The notes: generated by a model not told the origin, from the sequence alone. Shown: positions 22,937 through 32,897, counted from the first letter of the stretch. The stretch is 64,000 nt of DNA from an uncultured Verrucomicrobiae bacterium (GCA_937775205.1 CALKBX010000001.1:62001-126000); one strand, 5' to 3'. Made by a program: numbers and translations.

Positions 22937-24676
22937 CTAGCCAACGGCGGGGCGCCAGTCGAGAATCTTCAACTGCAGCGAGCGCTGTCCGCGCCACGTA
23001 TTGATGGAGGGCTCCACCGCCAAATCAAACCGGCCTGTGCTTTCCGTTGGCAAATCGCGCTCAGTCGCGTTCCAGCAAATGGCTTCAGCGGACGTATTGC
23101 CGTCGGTGACGCTCAGCTTGGCGTGTTGCTGCTCCTTGCCCATGCGGCGCACGGGACCGTCGAGCTCAAGCTGCGGGATTGAAAATTGCACCGAGTGGTT
23201 GCCCTGCCCCGTGGGTTGCAATTGATCCAGCGATTGGACTGCGGCGAAGGTTAATTCCGTGAGCGGCACACTCGCATCGAGTTGGAGCGTGGGCATCATC
23301 TCTTTTCCTGAGAGCTGCTCGCGGGCCAATTGGTTGAGGTGAGTACGAAAGGCGTCGAGGTTATCCGGTTGCAAACTGACCCCCGCCGCCATGGCGTGGC
23401 CGCCGGCGCGTTCGAGGATGCCCGCACGCTCGCACTCTCGCAACGCGGCTGCAAGATCAAACCCCTCCACACTCCGGCCCGAGCCGCGCAGGCCGCCATC
23501 GGGACTGCCGCCCACGATGACCGTGGGCCGGCAAAATTCCCGCATCACCCGCGACGCCACAATGCCCACCACGCCGATGTGCCAACCGGGATCGCCTTCG
23601 ACAATGGCGAAATCGGTTTCGGGATTGAACCGGTTGCGAACGGTGTCGATCACTTGCCGGGTCATTTCTTTTTCCGCGAGTTGCCGATCGCGGTTTTGGC
23701 GGTCGAGTTTGCCGGCCATTACAGCAGCGGCGGCAGCATCGGTTTCGCGCAATAAATCCAACGCCGCAGTTGCGCTGCCCAGACGTCCGGCGGCATTAAG
23801 GCGGGGGCCGATTTGGAACCCCACTTCGAAGCCGCCGATTTCGCCGGTGATGCCCGCCGCCTTGGCTAGCGCCAAAATCCCGGGGCGTTCGGTGCAGTTG
23901 AGTTGGCGCAAACCGGCGTGGGCGAGAATGCGGTTTTCACCTCGCAACGGAACCATATCAGCAAGAGTGCCGAGAGCCACGAGATCGAGTGTGGTGCGAA
24001 TATCGAATGCACCAAATTCATCAATCCCTTTTTCGCGGCCGGCTTTCACTAGGCCGTGGATAAGTTTGAACGCCAAGCCCGCGGAACATAGCTCGCGAAA
24101 GTCCGGCTCCCCTTCGGCGGCGAGTTGCGGGTTCACAATCGCCAGCGCGGGCGGCGGCGGATCGGACACTTGATGGTGATCGAGCACAATCACTTCGATG
24201 CCTTTCGTATGCAAATCTGCAATCACGTCCACCGAGGTGGAGCCGCAATCCACCGCGAGCAACAAATCCGGCTGATGTTTTTCGAGACAATTGGCTACGC
24301 CCACCGCTGTGAGTCCGTAGCCCTCGTCCATGCGATGGGGTAGATACGCTTCCACTTGCCAACCCAACGCGCGCAGGCAATCGAGCAGCAAAGTCGCGGA
24401 CGTCACGCCATCCACATCATAATCGCCGAACACTGCAATGCGTTCCCCGCGTTCCCTCGCCACAAACAGCCGCTCCACGGCAATAGACAAATTTGGAATG
24501 CCCTCCGGGGCCGCCAAATTGGCCAAGCGCGGCGCGAGAAAATTTGCTGCCTCCGCTTCATCCCCCAACCCGCGATTCATCAAACATTGGGCCAACAGTT
24601 TGGAAACGCCAAGTGCCCGCGCCAAGTCCACGGCGGTTTCGGCGTTGCACTCGGTGATGTTCCAGTGATGTTTCAT
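22937..24676 (-). CDS. recJ: Single-stranded-DNA-specific exonuclease RecJ
   Basis: RecJ degrades single-stranded DNA 5' to 3' in recombination and repair. The 579-residue protein matches the E. coli length. The DHH phosphoesterase motifs are visible: FGDYDVDGVTSATLLLDCL, LLAVDCGSTSVD and IVLDHHQVSDPPPPA. The DHHA1 domain carries GGHAMAAGVSL and is followed by an OB-fold (VRRMGKEQQHAKLSVTDG). Its start overlaps the stop of the upstream small membrane protein gene by 4 bp (ATGA), suggesting translational coupling. Confidence 0.95.
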   Translation of the reverse strand: MKHHWNITECNAETAVDLARALGVSKLLAQCLMNRGLGDEAEAANFLAPRLANLAAPEGIPNLSIAVERLFVARERGERIAVFGDYDVDGVTSATLLLDCLRALGWQVEAYLPHRMDEGYGLTAVGVANCLEKHQPDLLLAVDCGSTSVDVIADLHTKGIEVIVLDHHQVSDPPPPALAIVNPQLAAEGEPDFRELCSAGLAFKLIHGLVKAGREKGIDEFGAFDIRTTLDLVALGTLADMVPLRGENRILAHAGLRQLNCTERPGILALAKAAGITGEIGGFEVGFQIGPRLNAAGRLGSATAALDLLRETDAAAAAVMAGKLDRQNRDRQLAEKEMTRQVIDTVRNRFNPETDFAIVEGDPGWHIGVVGIVASRVMREFCRPTVIVGGSPDGGLRGSGRSVEGFDLAAALRECERAGILERAGGHAMAAGVSLQPDNLDAFRTHLNQLAREQLSGKEMMPTLQLDASVPLTELTFAAVQSLDQLQPTGQGNHSVQFSIPQLELDGPVRRMGKEQQHAKLSVTDGNTSAEAICWNATERDLPTESTGRFDLAVEPSINTWRGQRSLQLKILDWRPAVG

Positions 24677-24942
24677 TTCTTTGCTTCTTTTTTAGCGCGC
24701 CGTTTTTCGCGCCAAGCACGGGCTTTTTCTTCGATGAAAGTGAGTTTGGAGCCGATGCGGGGAAAGCGTTTTTTGAACTTCATCTTTTGAGCTCGCACCG
24801 TGGCGGATCCTTTAGCCAAACACATGATGCCAATGACGATGAACAGGATGCCCTGCAGGATGGGCAGGAACAGCCCCACAATTCCAAGCAAGACAAATGC
24901 CCCGCCGATGATCAGCCATTTGATGCGCGCCAGTTTCCCCAT
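24673..24942 (-). CDS. Small membrane protein, PGPGW/DUF454-like
   Basis: This 89-residue protein has two predicted transmembrane helices (IKWLIIGGAFVLLGIVGLFLP and ILQGILFIVIGIMCLAKGS). A strongly basic cytoplasmic tail of about 40 residues follows (RAQKMKFKKRF to KRRAKKEAKK). The GLFLPILQGILFIVIG pattern resembles PGPGW/DUF454 (YbaN-like) families, whose function is unknown. It overlaps recJ by 4 bp and follows terC by 12 bp, so it is part of the operon. Confidence 0.7.
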   Translation of the reverse strand: MGKLARIKWLIIGGAFVLLGIVGLFLPILQGILFIVIGIMCLAKGSATVRAQKMKFKKRFPRIGSKLTFIEEKARAWREKRRAKKEAKK

Positions 24943-24954
24943 CGCGCTGATACG

Positions 24955-26115
24955 TTACCCCGCATCACCGGAATCTTCCGAGGCATTTTTTGTATGCAAC
25001 AACGAGGCGAGGATGGAGAACAGCAGAATTGCAACCACTACTACTAATGCTCCCCAGGCAGGTATGTCAGAATCCCTGAGCCATGGTTCAGCAAGCATCT
25101 TTGCACCAATAAAAGCCAGCACGAGCGCCAGTCCATATTTGAGATAATGGAACACCTCGATCATGCCCGCCAAAACAAAGTACAGTGAGCGCAATCCAAG
25201 AATGGCAAACATGTTGGAGGTGAACACAATGTATGGATCGGTGGTTACGGCAAAAATCGCAGGAATCGAGTCCACCGCGAAGATCACATCGGTGTATTCA
25301 ATCGTCACCAGCACAATGGCCATTGGCGTGAGCATTCGTTTGCCGTCGATTTTTACAATAAAACGCTCCCCCTCAAATTGGTCGTGTACCGGAAAGAGTT
25401 TGCGCGCTAATTTGACCAACGGATTCTTGTCGGGCTCCACCCCGTCCTCATCATCATAAAAGAGCATCTTGATGCCTGTGAACAGAAGGAACGCGCCGAA
25501 CCCATAAAGAATCCAATGAAATTCGGCCACGGCAACCGCACCTACGCCAATCATTAAGCCCCTCATGATTAGCGCCCCCATGATGCCCCAGAATAAAACG
25601 CGGTGCTGGTATATTGGCTTCACCTTGAAATAGGCGAAGATAAGGACGATCACAAACACGTTGTCCATCGAAAGCGCTAACTCAAGTATGTAGCCCGTGA
25701 TAAAAGCCAGCTTGCTGACATGTTGAAGCACAAGAGAATATTCCCTCTTATTTAGAGTCTCATTCTCGTCGGTGTTAAACTGATTGAATATTGTTTCGTT
25801 AAAGCGAAGCGGGTCGCGGCTTTCAAAACCGGCATCATCGTGCTTAATGAGGCACTCCTCTTGCTCCAACTTTCCATTATGGTTTACATCTAGTTCAAGG
25901 AAGCGCTCACTCGACTCCCTATCGTACACTTCCGGTATGGCAGCAAAGGCGAACACCATGGCCAGAGCGAACCATAATGTACTCCAACCAAGAGCCTCCT
26001 TGAACCCAACTTTATGTGCTTTGCGGTTAAACAGCCCGAGATCGAGCGAGAGGATTAGCAGCATCCCAACCACAAACACCCCATAGTTCCAAGGGGCGAT
26101 AGTGACGGCAATCAT
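24955..26115 (-). CDS. TerC-family membrane protein with a paired EF-hand insert
   Basis: TerC proteins are polytopic membrane proteins linked to metal (often manganese) export and tellurite resistance. The 386-residue protein has the family helices, with acidic membrane residues in LELALSMDNVFVIVLIF and IVLVTIEYTDVIFAVDSIPAIFAVT. Unusually, residues 78-122 between the early helices carry two EF-hand-like loops, DVNHNGKLEQEE and NTDENETLNKRE, each with the 12-residue ligand spacing. This suggests calcium binding in an extramembrane loop. It lies one base from secDF and precedes the PGPGW protein gene. Confidence 0.9.
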   Translation of the reverse strand: MIAVTIAPWNYGVFVVGMLLILSLDLGLFNRKAHKVGFKEALGWSTLWFALAMVFAFAAIPEVYDRESSERFLELDVNHNGKLEQEECLIKHDDAGFESRDPLRFNETIFNQFNTDENETLNKREYSLVLQHVSKLAFITGYILELALSMDNVFVIVLIFAYFKVKPIYQHRVLFWGIMGALIMRGLMIGVGAVAVAEFHWILYGFGAFLLFTGIKMLFYDDEDGVEPDKNPLVKLARKLFPVHDQFEGERFIVKIDGKRMLTPMAIVLVTIEYTDVIFAVDSIPAIFAVTTDPYIVFTSNMFAILGLRSLYFVLAGMIEVFHYLKYGLALVLAFIGAKMLAEPWLRDSDIPAWGALVVVVAILLFSILASLLHTKNASEDSGDAG

Positions 26116-26116
26116 A

Positions 26117-28849
26117 TCAGACTTGGATCGTTACCGGGTCGGCATCCTGAATGGGCGCCGCCAGTTCGGGTCGTTTGCCTTCGTGCCACCACAGCACGAA
26201 GGCGCAGGCGATGTATATTGAGGAGTAAGTTCCCGTGATAATGCCCACGAGGAACATGAACGCGAAATCATTGATCACCGTGCCGCCATAGAAATACAGC
26301 GTGGCGGTGGAAAGCAAAGTGGTGCCGGAGGTGATGATAGTGCGGCTGAGCGTTTGATTCAGCGCGGCATTCATTACATCAGCAAATGAACCGCGCGTGC
26401 CGAGCCGGAGGTTTTCCCGGATGCGATCGAAGATGACAATGGTGTCGTTGATGGAGAAACCAATGATAGTGAGAATGGCCGCCACGATCGGCGCGTTGAG
26501 CTCGCGTCCGCTAAGGAAAAACAGCCCGCCGGTCATCAACACGTCGTGCAAAATTGCAATGATCGCGCCGATCGCAAATGAGTATTCATAGCGAAACGCC
26601 ACATAAATCAAAATGCCGAACAACGCCAGCACGGTGGCCACGATTGCTGATTTTTGAATTTCCCCGCTCACACTCGGCCCCACGAGATCCTTGGAAAGCA
26701 AACTGAAATTCGCTTCGGGATGGATTTGGTTGAGTTCGCCAATGACAAGTTTCGGGTCGCCTGCTTTGTAGCTGACGCGGAGCACTTGTACGCCGGAGGC
26801 TTGGTCGGATTGGGCTTGCACCTGCAATCCGGAATCGCCCATGGACAATTTTTCGGAAAGTGTGCTCTGTAATTTTTCCGGGTCGATCGTGGCTTTTTCG
26901 TTATCAAAACTCATCATCAAGCTCTGCCCGCCCGCGAAATCCACACCCATGGTTTTATCCCAGCCACGGGAGATCACGTAAATTGTGGAAAACAAAATGA
27001 ACAACCAAGTAACCCAAACAGCAGGGCTCTTAATGGCATTCGCAACGCGGGTTGCGCTGGTTTTGTATTTCACAAAACTGATCGTCGGCAAACCGGCCGT
27101 GGGCCGTAGATGCATCGCGCGCTTCGATCCCTCCGAGCCGATCCATCCCCAGCTCAGCAGCAAATCCAAAACCAGCCGCGTGGCCACTAGCGCGGTGAAC
27201 ATGCTGGCGAGAATGCCGATGGTGAGCGTAACGCCGAATCCCTGCACGGGGCCTTTGCCCATATAAATCAGAATTACAGAAGCTATGAGTGTTGTTATGT
27301 TGGCATCAAAAATAGTACCAAACGCTTTTTCATAGCCGGACGCGATAGCGCCCTTCAACGATTTGCCCGCGCGCAGTTCCTCACGGATCCGTTCAAAAAT
27401 GAGCACGTTGGCGTCCACCGCCATGCCGATGGTGAGGACGACGCCGGCGATGCCGGGCAGCGTAAGCGTAGCGCCAAACCAACAAAGCACCCCCATAAGA
27501 ATGAGAATGTTCAGCGCCAATGCAATGTTGGCAACGACGCCACACAATAAATAATAAATTAACATGAACACCGCCACGGCGATGAGCCCCCACTTGGCGG
27601 CGGCAAATCCCTTGGCCACCGATTCCCGGCCGAGCGAGGGATCCACATCACGTTCCTCGATGATTTCCACCGGCGTCTCAAGCGGATTCTCAAGTGCATT
27701 GGCCAATTCCCGGGCTTCTTCGTAGGTGAAGTCACCGCTGATTTCACCACGCGAATGAATTCGGCTATTGATCGAAGGCGCAGAAATCAGCTCACCATCG
27801 AGCACAATACACAGCGCGCGCGGATCCTGCCCGCTCACCTGATGCTCCTCCGTGATACGCGCAAATTTATCCGCACCCGCACCATTGAGCTTGAAGCTGA
27901 TTTTCGCCAGACCACTGATGGAATCACGAATGGGGCTGGCGCTGACGATGTGAACGCCGGGGACGCATTTATCCGAGTAATCCCGCATTGTCACCACGAA
28001 CAGAGTGCGCGTGATTTTATTTCCGTCATCGTCTTTGAGCTTGTAGCTCAACAAATCAGCGCCGGGAACAAAATCTTCACCACTCGAAATCGCCGCCTCA
28101 CTGCTGGCATGTTCGAGGCGAAATTCCAGCTTGGCGATTTTCTGAATGGTGTCGCGCGCCCGATCACGATCCGCCTTGGAGAGGCCGGGAATTTGAATGA
28201 TGATATGGTCATCCTTATCATTCGATGAGCTTTGGATGATGGGCTCGGAGACACCAAATTTATCAATCCGTTTCCGAATGGTATCCATCGCCTGCTCCAA
28301 CCGCTGTTTGCGTTTGTCGGAGCTGGCCCTTTCACCGGTGTTGACGATGCGCACGGTGAACTGCGTGCCGCCCCGAAGATCCAGCCCCAGCTTCACTTTG
28401 CCGGCGGCCATTGATTGGAGCTTGCCGAGCACAAAACGGTTGGCCGCTTTCCGCGATGTTTCTGCCAAGCCGATTTTTTCCGAATCAGGAACGCGATCTG
28501 AAATTTCCAGATTCAGGTTCTCATCGAGCCCCATTTTGTCACGCGCCAATTTGTCGGTTTTGAAATCCCCAATCAGCGGAAAATAATTAGTGAGGCTCGC
28601 AGCACCGATCGCTTTCTCCCATTTTTCTAGCGTCAGTTCACTGCCCGCGTCTTCGTCTTCCGCGGCCTTGACGCTTTTCAGAATGAGGTCGAACCTGCCG
28701 TCATCTTTATTGATGGCCTTTTCTTCGAAGACATCCACCATCGGGCGGCCTTCTGGCGGCAGCCACTGGATGCCAAAGCCAATGCTGACAGCCAGCACGA
28801 TGACCCAGCGCCAAAACATCGGGCGGTTATGTGTTTGTTTTCGCTCCAT
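26117..28849 (-). CDS. secDF: Fused protein-export membrane protein SecDF
   Basis: SecD and SecF use the proton gradient to help preproteins leave the SecYEG channel. Here they form one 910-residue polypeptide, starting at MERKQTHNRPMFWRW (28847-28849). The SecD half has a long periplasmic P1 domain (residues 60-400: LDLRGGTQFTVRIVNTG, ISFKLNGAGADKFARI) and membrane helices with GMAVDANVLIFERIREEL. The SecF half begins near residue 600, with MGVDFAGGQSLMMSF and FSINDTIVIFDRIRENLR. The D of each DxNV/DTIV motif used in proton coupling is kept. It follows yajC by 4 bp, the usual gene order. Confidence 0.97.
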   Translation of the reverse strand: MERKQTHNRPMFWRWVIVLAVSIGFGIQWLPPEGRPMVDVFEEKAINKDDGRFDLILKSVKAAEDEDAGSELTLEKWEKAIGAASLTNYFPLIGDFKTDKLARDKMGLDENLNLEISDRVPDSEKIGLAETSRKAANRFVLGKLQSMAAGKVKLGLDLRGGTQFTVRIVNTGERASSDKRKQRLEQAMDTIRKRIDKFGVSEPIIQSSSNDKDDHIIIQIPGLSKADRDRARDTIQKIAKLEFRLEHASSEAAISSGEDFVPGADLLSYKLKDDDGNKITRTLFVVTMRDYSDKCVPGVHIVSASPIRDSISGLAKISFKLNGAGADKFARITEEHQVSGQDPRALCIVLDGELISAPSINSRIHSRGEISGDFTYEEARELANALENPLETPVEIIEERDVDPSLGRESVAKGFAAAKWGLIAVAVFMLIYYLLCGVVANIALALNILILMGVLCWFGATLTLPGIAGVVLTIGMAVDANVLIFERIREELRAGKSLKGAIASGYEKAFGTIFDANITTLIASVILIYMGKGPVQGFGVTLTIGILASMFTALVATRLVLDLLLSWGWIGSEGSKRAMHLRPTAGLPTISFVKYKTSATRVANAIKSPAVWVTWLFILFSTIYVISRGWDKTMGVDFAGGQSLMMSFDNEKATIDPEKLQSTLSEKLSMGDSGLQVQAQSDQASGVQVLRVSYKAGDPKLVIGELNQIHPEANFSLLSKDLVGPSVSGEIQKSAIVATVLALFGILIYVAFRYEYSFAIGAIIAILHDVLMTGGLFFLSGRELNAPIVAAILTIIGFSINDTIVIFDRIRENLRLGTRGSFADVMNAALNQTLSRTIITSGTTLLSTATLYFYGGTVINDFAFMFLVGIITGTYSSIYIACAFVLWWHEGKRPELAAPIQDADPVTIQV

Positions 28850-28853
28850 GAAA

Positions 28854-29198
28854 TCAGTCCTTCTGCGCGTCCTCATCCACCATGGCCTCCACGGCGGCCT
28901 TGCTTACCTCCAGCTTGGAATCGCCGGAGCGGAGGGTCACACTTTTATCTTTCACCGTCAGCACCGTACCGAGGATGCCCGCGGCGATGACTTTGTCGCC
29001 GGGCTTAAGCGATTTCACCATAGCCTCGAGCTTCTTTCTTTGCTGGCTTTGCGGACGCAAAATGAGCACGTACATAATGGCAAACAAAGGCCCAAACATG
29101 CAGAGCATTTGAATGAGTGTGTCTTTTCCAGAGGCGGGTTGACCGCCGCTGCCCCCGCCCGCCATTGCGAACCACGCGTCACTAATTAGATTTTCCAT
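28854..29198 (-). CDS. yajC: Preprotein translocase subunit YajC
   Basis: YajC is a small accessory of the SecDF complex in the inner membrane. The start is at MENLISDAWFAMAGG (29196-29198), giving 114 residues; the open frame upstream to 29372 lacks similarity. One membrane helix (LIQMLCMFGPLFAIMYVLIL) is followed by the family motif RPQSQQRKKLEAMVKSLKPGDKVIAAGILGTV. A glycine-rich stretch (GGGSGGQ) precedes the helix. It lies between tgt and secDF, the conserved order tgt-yajC-secD-secF. Confidence 0.94.
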   Translation of the reverse strand: MENLISDAWFAMAGGGSGGQPASGKDTLIQMLCMFGPLFAIMYVLILRPQSQQRKKLEAMVKSLKPGDKVIAAGILGTVLTVKDKSVTLRSGDSKLEVSKAAVEAMVDEDAQKD

Positions 29199-29262
29199 AT
29201 TCAAAAATGAGACGGCAAAGACTATGGGTAAAGCTCCCGATGGCAAGCTTTTACGGTGAGAA

Positions 29263-30390
29263 TTACGCATTTTTTCGCTGTGCCGCCACGCGGGTGGTGG
29301 GCGTGTAACGGGCGGCAAATTCAGCCCGAAACCCGCCAAATGTGCCCGCTTCGATGTGTTTACGCATATCATTCATCAGCCGCAAATACAGCCGGAGATT
29401 GTGCAAAGTCAGCAGTCGTAGCCCTAAAATCTCATCCACATTGAGCAAATGCCGCACGTAAGCTCGGGTGTGATGGGTGCAAGTGAAGCAATCGCAATCG
29501 GCCTCGATGGGCGCGAAATCCTCCCGATACGCCGCGCCCTTGAGGGCAAACGCGCCGTCATAGGTAAACGCCGTGCCATTGCGCGCAAGGCGGGTGGGCA
29601 GCACGCAATCAAAAAGATCCACCCCGCGCGCCACCAGTTCCACCAACTGCGCGGGCGTGCCGAGCCCCATCGCGTAGCGCGGCTTGGCGGCGGGCAACAA
29701 CGGCGCGGTGTGCGCCGCCATCGCGAGCATCTTCGGTTCCGGTTCGCCCACGCTGAGGCCGCCGATGGCGTGGCCGTCAAAATCCAGTGCGGTGATATCC
29801 GCCGCGCTGCGCTCGCGCAAATCTGCGTAACACCCGCCCTGCACAATTCCGAAAATCATTTGCCCGTCCGCGCGCGGTTGTTCGCGGCACTCGGCGGCCC
29901 AGCGCGCGGTGCGTTCCACGGCAGCCGCCACGCGTTCGCGCTCGGCGGGATACGGCGGGCAATCATCAAACACCATCGCGATGTCACTGCCCAAGTCGCG
30001 CTGAATGGACATCGCTTCTTTGGGCCCGAGGAAAAGTGATGAGCCATCGATGTGCGATTGGAAGGCCACACCGTCGTCTTTGATTTTCGCCATCTTCGCC
30101 AAACTGAAAACCTGAAACCCGCCGCTGTCGGTGAGGATCGGTTTATCCCAACCCATAAACGCGTGCAACCCGCCCGCGGCGCGAATGGTTTCCGGCCCGG
30201 GCCGAAGGTTGAGGTGATAAGTGTTCCCAAGAATAATTTGCGCGCCCAACTCGTGGAGGTCGCGGGCGTCGACCGTTTTGACCGTGGCGCGGGTTCCCAC
30301 GGGCATAAACATCGGCGTTTGGATTTCGCCGTGCGCAGTGGCGAGCGTGCCGCGCCGCGCATCGCCATCAGTTTTGTGCAGCGTGAACAT
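29263..30390 (-). CDS. tgt: Queuine/preQ1 tRNA-guanine transglycosylase
   Basis: Tgt swaps guanine 34 of GUN-anticodon tRNAs for the queuosine precursor preQ1. The 375-residue protein has the substrate aspartate in PILTDSGGFQVFSLAKM, the nucleophile region in DLFDCVLPTRLARNGTAFT, and the zinc site CDCFTCTHHTRAYVRHLL with the following histidine in LRLLTLHNLRLY. Its start overlaps the proS stop by one base, so the two are coupled. No queuosine synthesis genes are in the window. Confidence 0.96.
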   Translation of the reverse strand: MFTLHKTDGDARRGTLATAHGEIQTPMFMPVGTRATVKTVDARDLHELGAQIILGNTYHLNLRPGPETIRAAGGLHAFMGWDKPILTDSGGFQVFSLAKMAKIKDDGVAFQSHIDGSSLFLGPKEAMSIQRDLGSDIAMVFDDCPPYPAERERVAAAVERTARWAAECREQPRADGQMIFGIVQGGCYADLRERSAADITALDFDGHAIGGLSVGEPEPKMLAMAAHTAPLLPAAKPRYAMGLGTPAQLVELVARGVDLFDCVLPTRLARNGTAFTYDGAFALKGAAYREDFAPIEADCDCFTCTHHTRAYVRHLLNVDEILGLRLLTLHNLRLYLRLMNDMRKHIEAGTFGGFRAEFAARYTPTTRVAAQRKNA

Positions 30391-32096
30391 TAGGCCAGTG
30401 CCGCCCGCACGCGGGCAACCGCCTCCGCCACTGGAACATTTTCGCGACCGCCCTCAGAACGTAGCGTGAATTCCACGTTGCCCTCCTTAAGCGAGCGCTC
30501 GCCGACGCTCACGCGCACGGGAATGCCGATCAGTTCGGAGTCTTTGAACTTCACGCCGGGACGAACATCGCGGTCGTCCATTATCACTTCCACTCCGGCG
30601 GCCGTCAGCTCGTCGTAAATCGCTTGGGCGGTTTTCATCACTTCACCTTCAGGCGCGATGTCCAGCACGGTGAGGCAAACCTGCCACGGCGCAACCGCTT
30701 GCGGCCAAATCACGCCGTGCTCGTCATTACCGCATTCGATAATCGCCTGGAGCGTTCGCGTGACGCCGAGCCCGTAACAGCCCATCACGAAGGGATGCTG
30801 CTTGCCGTCCTCCGCGAGAAATTTTGCGTCGAGTGCCTCGGCGTATTTTGTGCCGAGCTTGAAGACGTGCCCCACCTCGATGGCGCGCTGAATCTTTAGC
30901 GGTTGGCCGCTTTCGCTCTGCTCGCCTTCGCGCACGGTGCGGAGGTCTGCCCATTTCACATCCGGCAAATCGCGGGCGACATTCACATTGCGAAGGTGAA
31001 AGCTGTTCTCATTCGCGCCCGTCGTCATGCCCGCGGCATTGCGTAGTTGTTCATCGGCAAACACGGGGATGCCTTTCACGCCCACCGCGCCGAGGCTACC
31101 CGGATACGCGCCGAGCGCGGCGTGAATTTCCTCCACTTCCGCCGCGCGAAAAATCGCGGTGCCGAGCGCGCCGCAAAGTTTGGCTTCATTGACTTGATCA
31201 TCGCCACGCACCAACGCGATCGCCGGTTTATCTTCGGCGATGAAAACGAGCGTTTTGATCTGCGCCTCGGCGGGTACATTGTACGGTGCTTGCGTGAGAC
31301 TCTCGATGGTCTTCACTTTCGGCGTGGCAAACTTTTCCAACTCCCCCGTGCACTCGCCCGGGGTGGCGATGATTGCGCCTTGGCTGTTGGCTTTTTCAAG
31401 ATTGGCGGCGTACGAGCCGTCTTCAGTGTAAGCCACTTCGCTTTCGCCGGTGGGCGCGGGCACCATAAATTCATGTGAATGTTTGCCGCCCATCACGCCG
31501 GTATCTGCCTCCACCGGAAACGCCGTCATGCCGCACCGCGCAAACACGCGCACGTACGCGTCGTACATTTTTTGATAACTCACCATCGCTGCTTCATCGG
31601 AAACATCGAAGCTGTACGCGTCTTTCATAATGAACTCACGCGCGCGCATCAGCCCAAAGCGCGGACGGATTTCATCCCGAAACTTGGTTTGGATCTGGTA
31701 AAAATTAATGGGTGCCTGCCGATACGAATGCAGCTCCGTCGAGGCCAGCGTGGTGATGACTTCCTCGTGCGTGGGGCCGAGCAGCCATTCTCGGTTTTTG
31801 CTGTCGCGCACTTTGAAAAGCACGTCCGCCGCCTGTTCGTAACGACCGCTGGCTTTCCAAATTTCCGGCGGTTGCACGGCGGGCATCAGCACTTCCAGCG
31901 CTCCGGCGCGATTCATTTCCTCGCGCACAATGGCCTCGATTTTTCGTAATACCCGAATGCCCGACGGCAAAAAAGTGTACAGTCCGCCGGCCAGTTTGCG
32001 CACCAAACCGGCACGCAGCAGCAATTGATGTGAGGGAATCTCCGCTTCAGCAGGGGCTTCCTTCAAGGTGGGAATGAACGTTTCGGTCCAGCGCAT
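30390..32096 (-). CDS. proS: Prolyl-tRNA synthetase, bacterial type
   Basis: ProS charges tRNA-Pro. The 568-residue protein is the bacterial class with an editing domain inserted between class II motifs 2 and 3. Motif 2 appears as FRDEIRPRFGLMRAREFIMKDAYSFD, preceded by LLGPTHEEVITTLAS. The insertion domain spans about residues 230-380 (KTLVFIAEDKPAIALVRGDDQVNEAKL). Motif 3 is seen in YGLGVTRTLQAIIE. The C-terminal anticodon-binding domain ends in AVARVRAALA. It is the first gene of the long minus-strand run towards tsaD. Confidence 0.97.
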   Translation of the reverse strand: MRWTETFIPTLKEAPAEAEIPSHQLLLRAGLVRKLAGGLYTFLPSGIRVLRKIEAIVREEMNRAGALEVLMPAVQPPEIWKASGRYEQAADVLFKVRDSKNREWLLGPTHEEVITTLASTELHSYRQAPINFYQIQTKFRDEIRPRFGLMRAREFIMKDAYSFDVSDEAAMVSYQKMYDAYVRVFARCGMTAFPVEADTGVMGGKHSHEFMVPAPTGESEVAYTEDGSYAANLEKANSQGAIIATPGECTGELEKFATPKVKTIESLTQAPYNVPAEAQIKTLVFIAEDKPAIALVRGDDQVNEAKLCGALGTAIFRAAEVEEIHAALGAYPGSLGAVGVKGIPVFADEQLRNAAGMTTGANENSFHLRNVNVARDLPDVKWADLRTVREGEQSESGQPLKIQRAIEVGHVFKLGTKYAEALDAKFLAEDGKQHPFVMGCYGLGVTRTLQAIIECGNDEHGVIWPQAVAPWQVCLTVLDIAPEGEVMKTAQAIYDELTAAGVEVIMDDRDVRPGVKFKDSELIGIPVRVSVGERSLKEGNVEFTLRSEGGRENVPVAEAVARVRAALA

Positions 32097-32138
32097 GCGG
32101 CAGTGATAGCGGAGAGTGGGCGCGACCGCAACCTTGCG

Positions 32139-32897
32139 CTACTTCACCGTGTTGCAAAGGGAAGCCATGTCGCCAATGCGCACCTCGAGACGATCGCCGC
32201 TTTCGATGGGCCCCACCCCGCTCGGCGTGCCGGTGAGAATAATGTCGCCCGGCAGCAAAGTCATGTTCGTGGAAATGAAACTCACGAGGTGATTGCAGTC
32301 AAAAATCATTTGGCCGGTGTGTGAATTTTGGCAGAGTTCGCCATTCTTAAAAAGTTGAATAGTCAGATTTTGCGGTTCCGCCTTCGTTTCAATGTACGGC
32401 CCCAAGGGCGTGAAGGTATCGAAACTCTTGGCACGCGCCCACTGGCTTTCACTCTTTTGAATGTCGCGGTCACTAATATCCTGCGCGGATGTGTAGCCAA
32501 AAATATAGCGGCCGGCTGCTTGGGGGGCGACATTGCGAATGCGGCGGCCGATGACGATGGCCAGCTCGGCCTCAAAATCGTTGCGGTGACTGGGAAAGGG
32601 CAAATCAATTTTCGCGCCGTCGGGGATGATCGAAGTGGGTGCCTTGAGCCAAAAGAGCGGTTGCGTGGGTGGCTTGAGATTGGACTCGCGGGCGTGGTCG
32701 GCATAGTTCAGCCCCACGGCGATGACCTTGCTCGGATTTACCGGCGCAAGGGTTTTGATGCTACGACTGGGCTTGATGGCGCGCTTCGAAAACGAATGCG
32801 AACCAAAAACATCGCCCTTTAACTTGTACAGTTTGCCGTCAACAACCTTGGCGTGAAAGGTGTCGTCCCCTTTTTGAAATCGTCCGATAGCAGCCAT
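32139..32897 (-). CDS. Fumarylacetoacetate hydrolase family protein
   Basis: Members of this family cleave or isomerise acylpyruvates and related diketo acids using a divalent metal. The start is MAAIGRFQKGDD (32895-32897), giving 252 residues. The open frame continues upstream but crosses the divergent promoter. The core has KVIAVGLNYADHARE, the metal-ligand region DFEAELAIVIGRRI, YTSAQDISDRDIQ and the loop LTGTPSGVGPIESGD. The size fits the YcgM/HpaG group of acylpyruvases or 2-keto-pentenoate isomerases. The actual substrate cannot be told. It is divergent from the secreted protease gene. Confidence 0.88.
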   Translation of the reverse strand: MAAIGRFQKGDDTFHAKVVDGKLYKLKGDVFGSHSFSKRAIKPSRSIKTLAPVNPSKVIAVGLNYADHARESNLKPPTQPLFWLKAPTSIIPDGAKIDLPFPSHRNDFEAELAIVIGRRIRNVAPQAAGRYIFGYTSAQDISDRDIQKSESQWARAKSFDTFTPLGPYIETKAEPQNLTIQLFKNGELCQNSHTGQMIFDCNHLVSFISTNMTLLPGDIILTGTPSGVGPIESGDRLEVRIGDMASLCNTVK

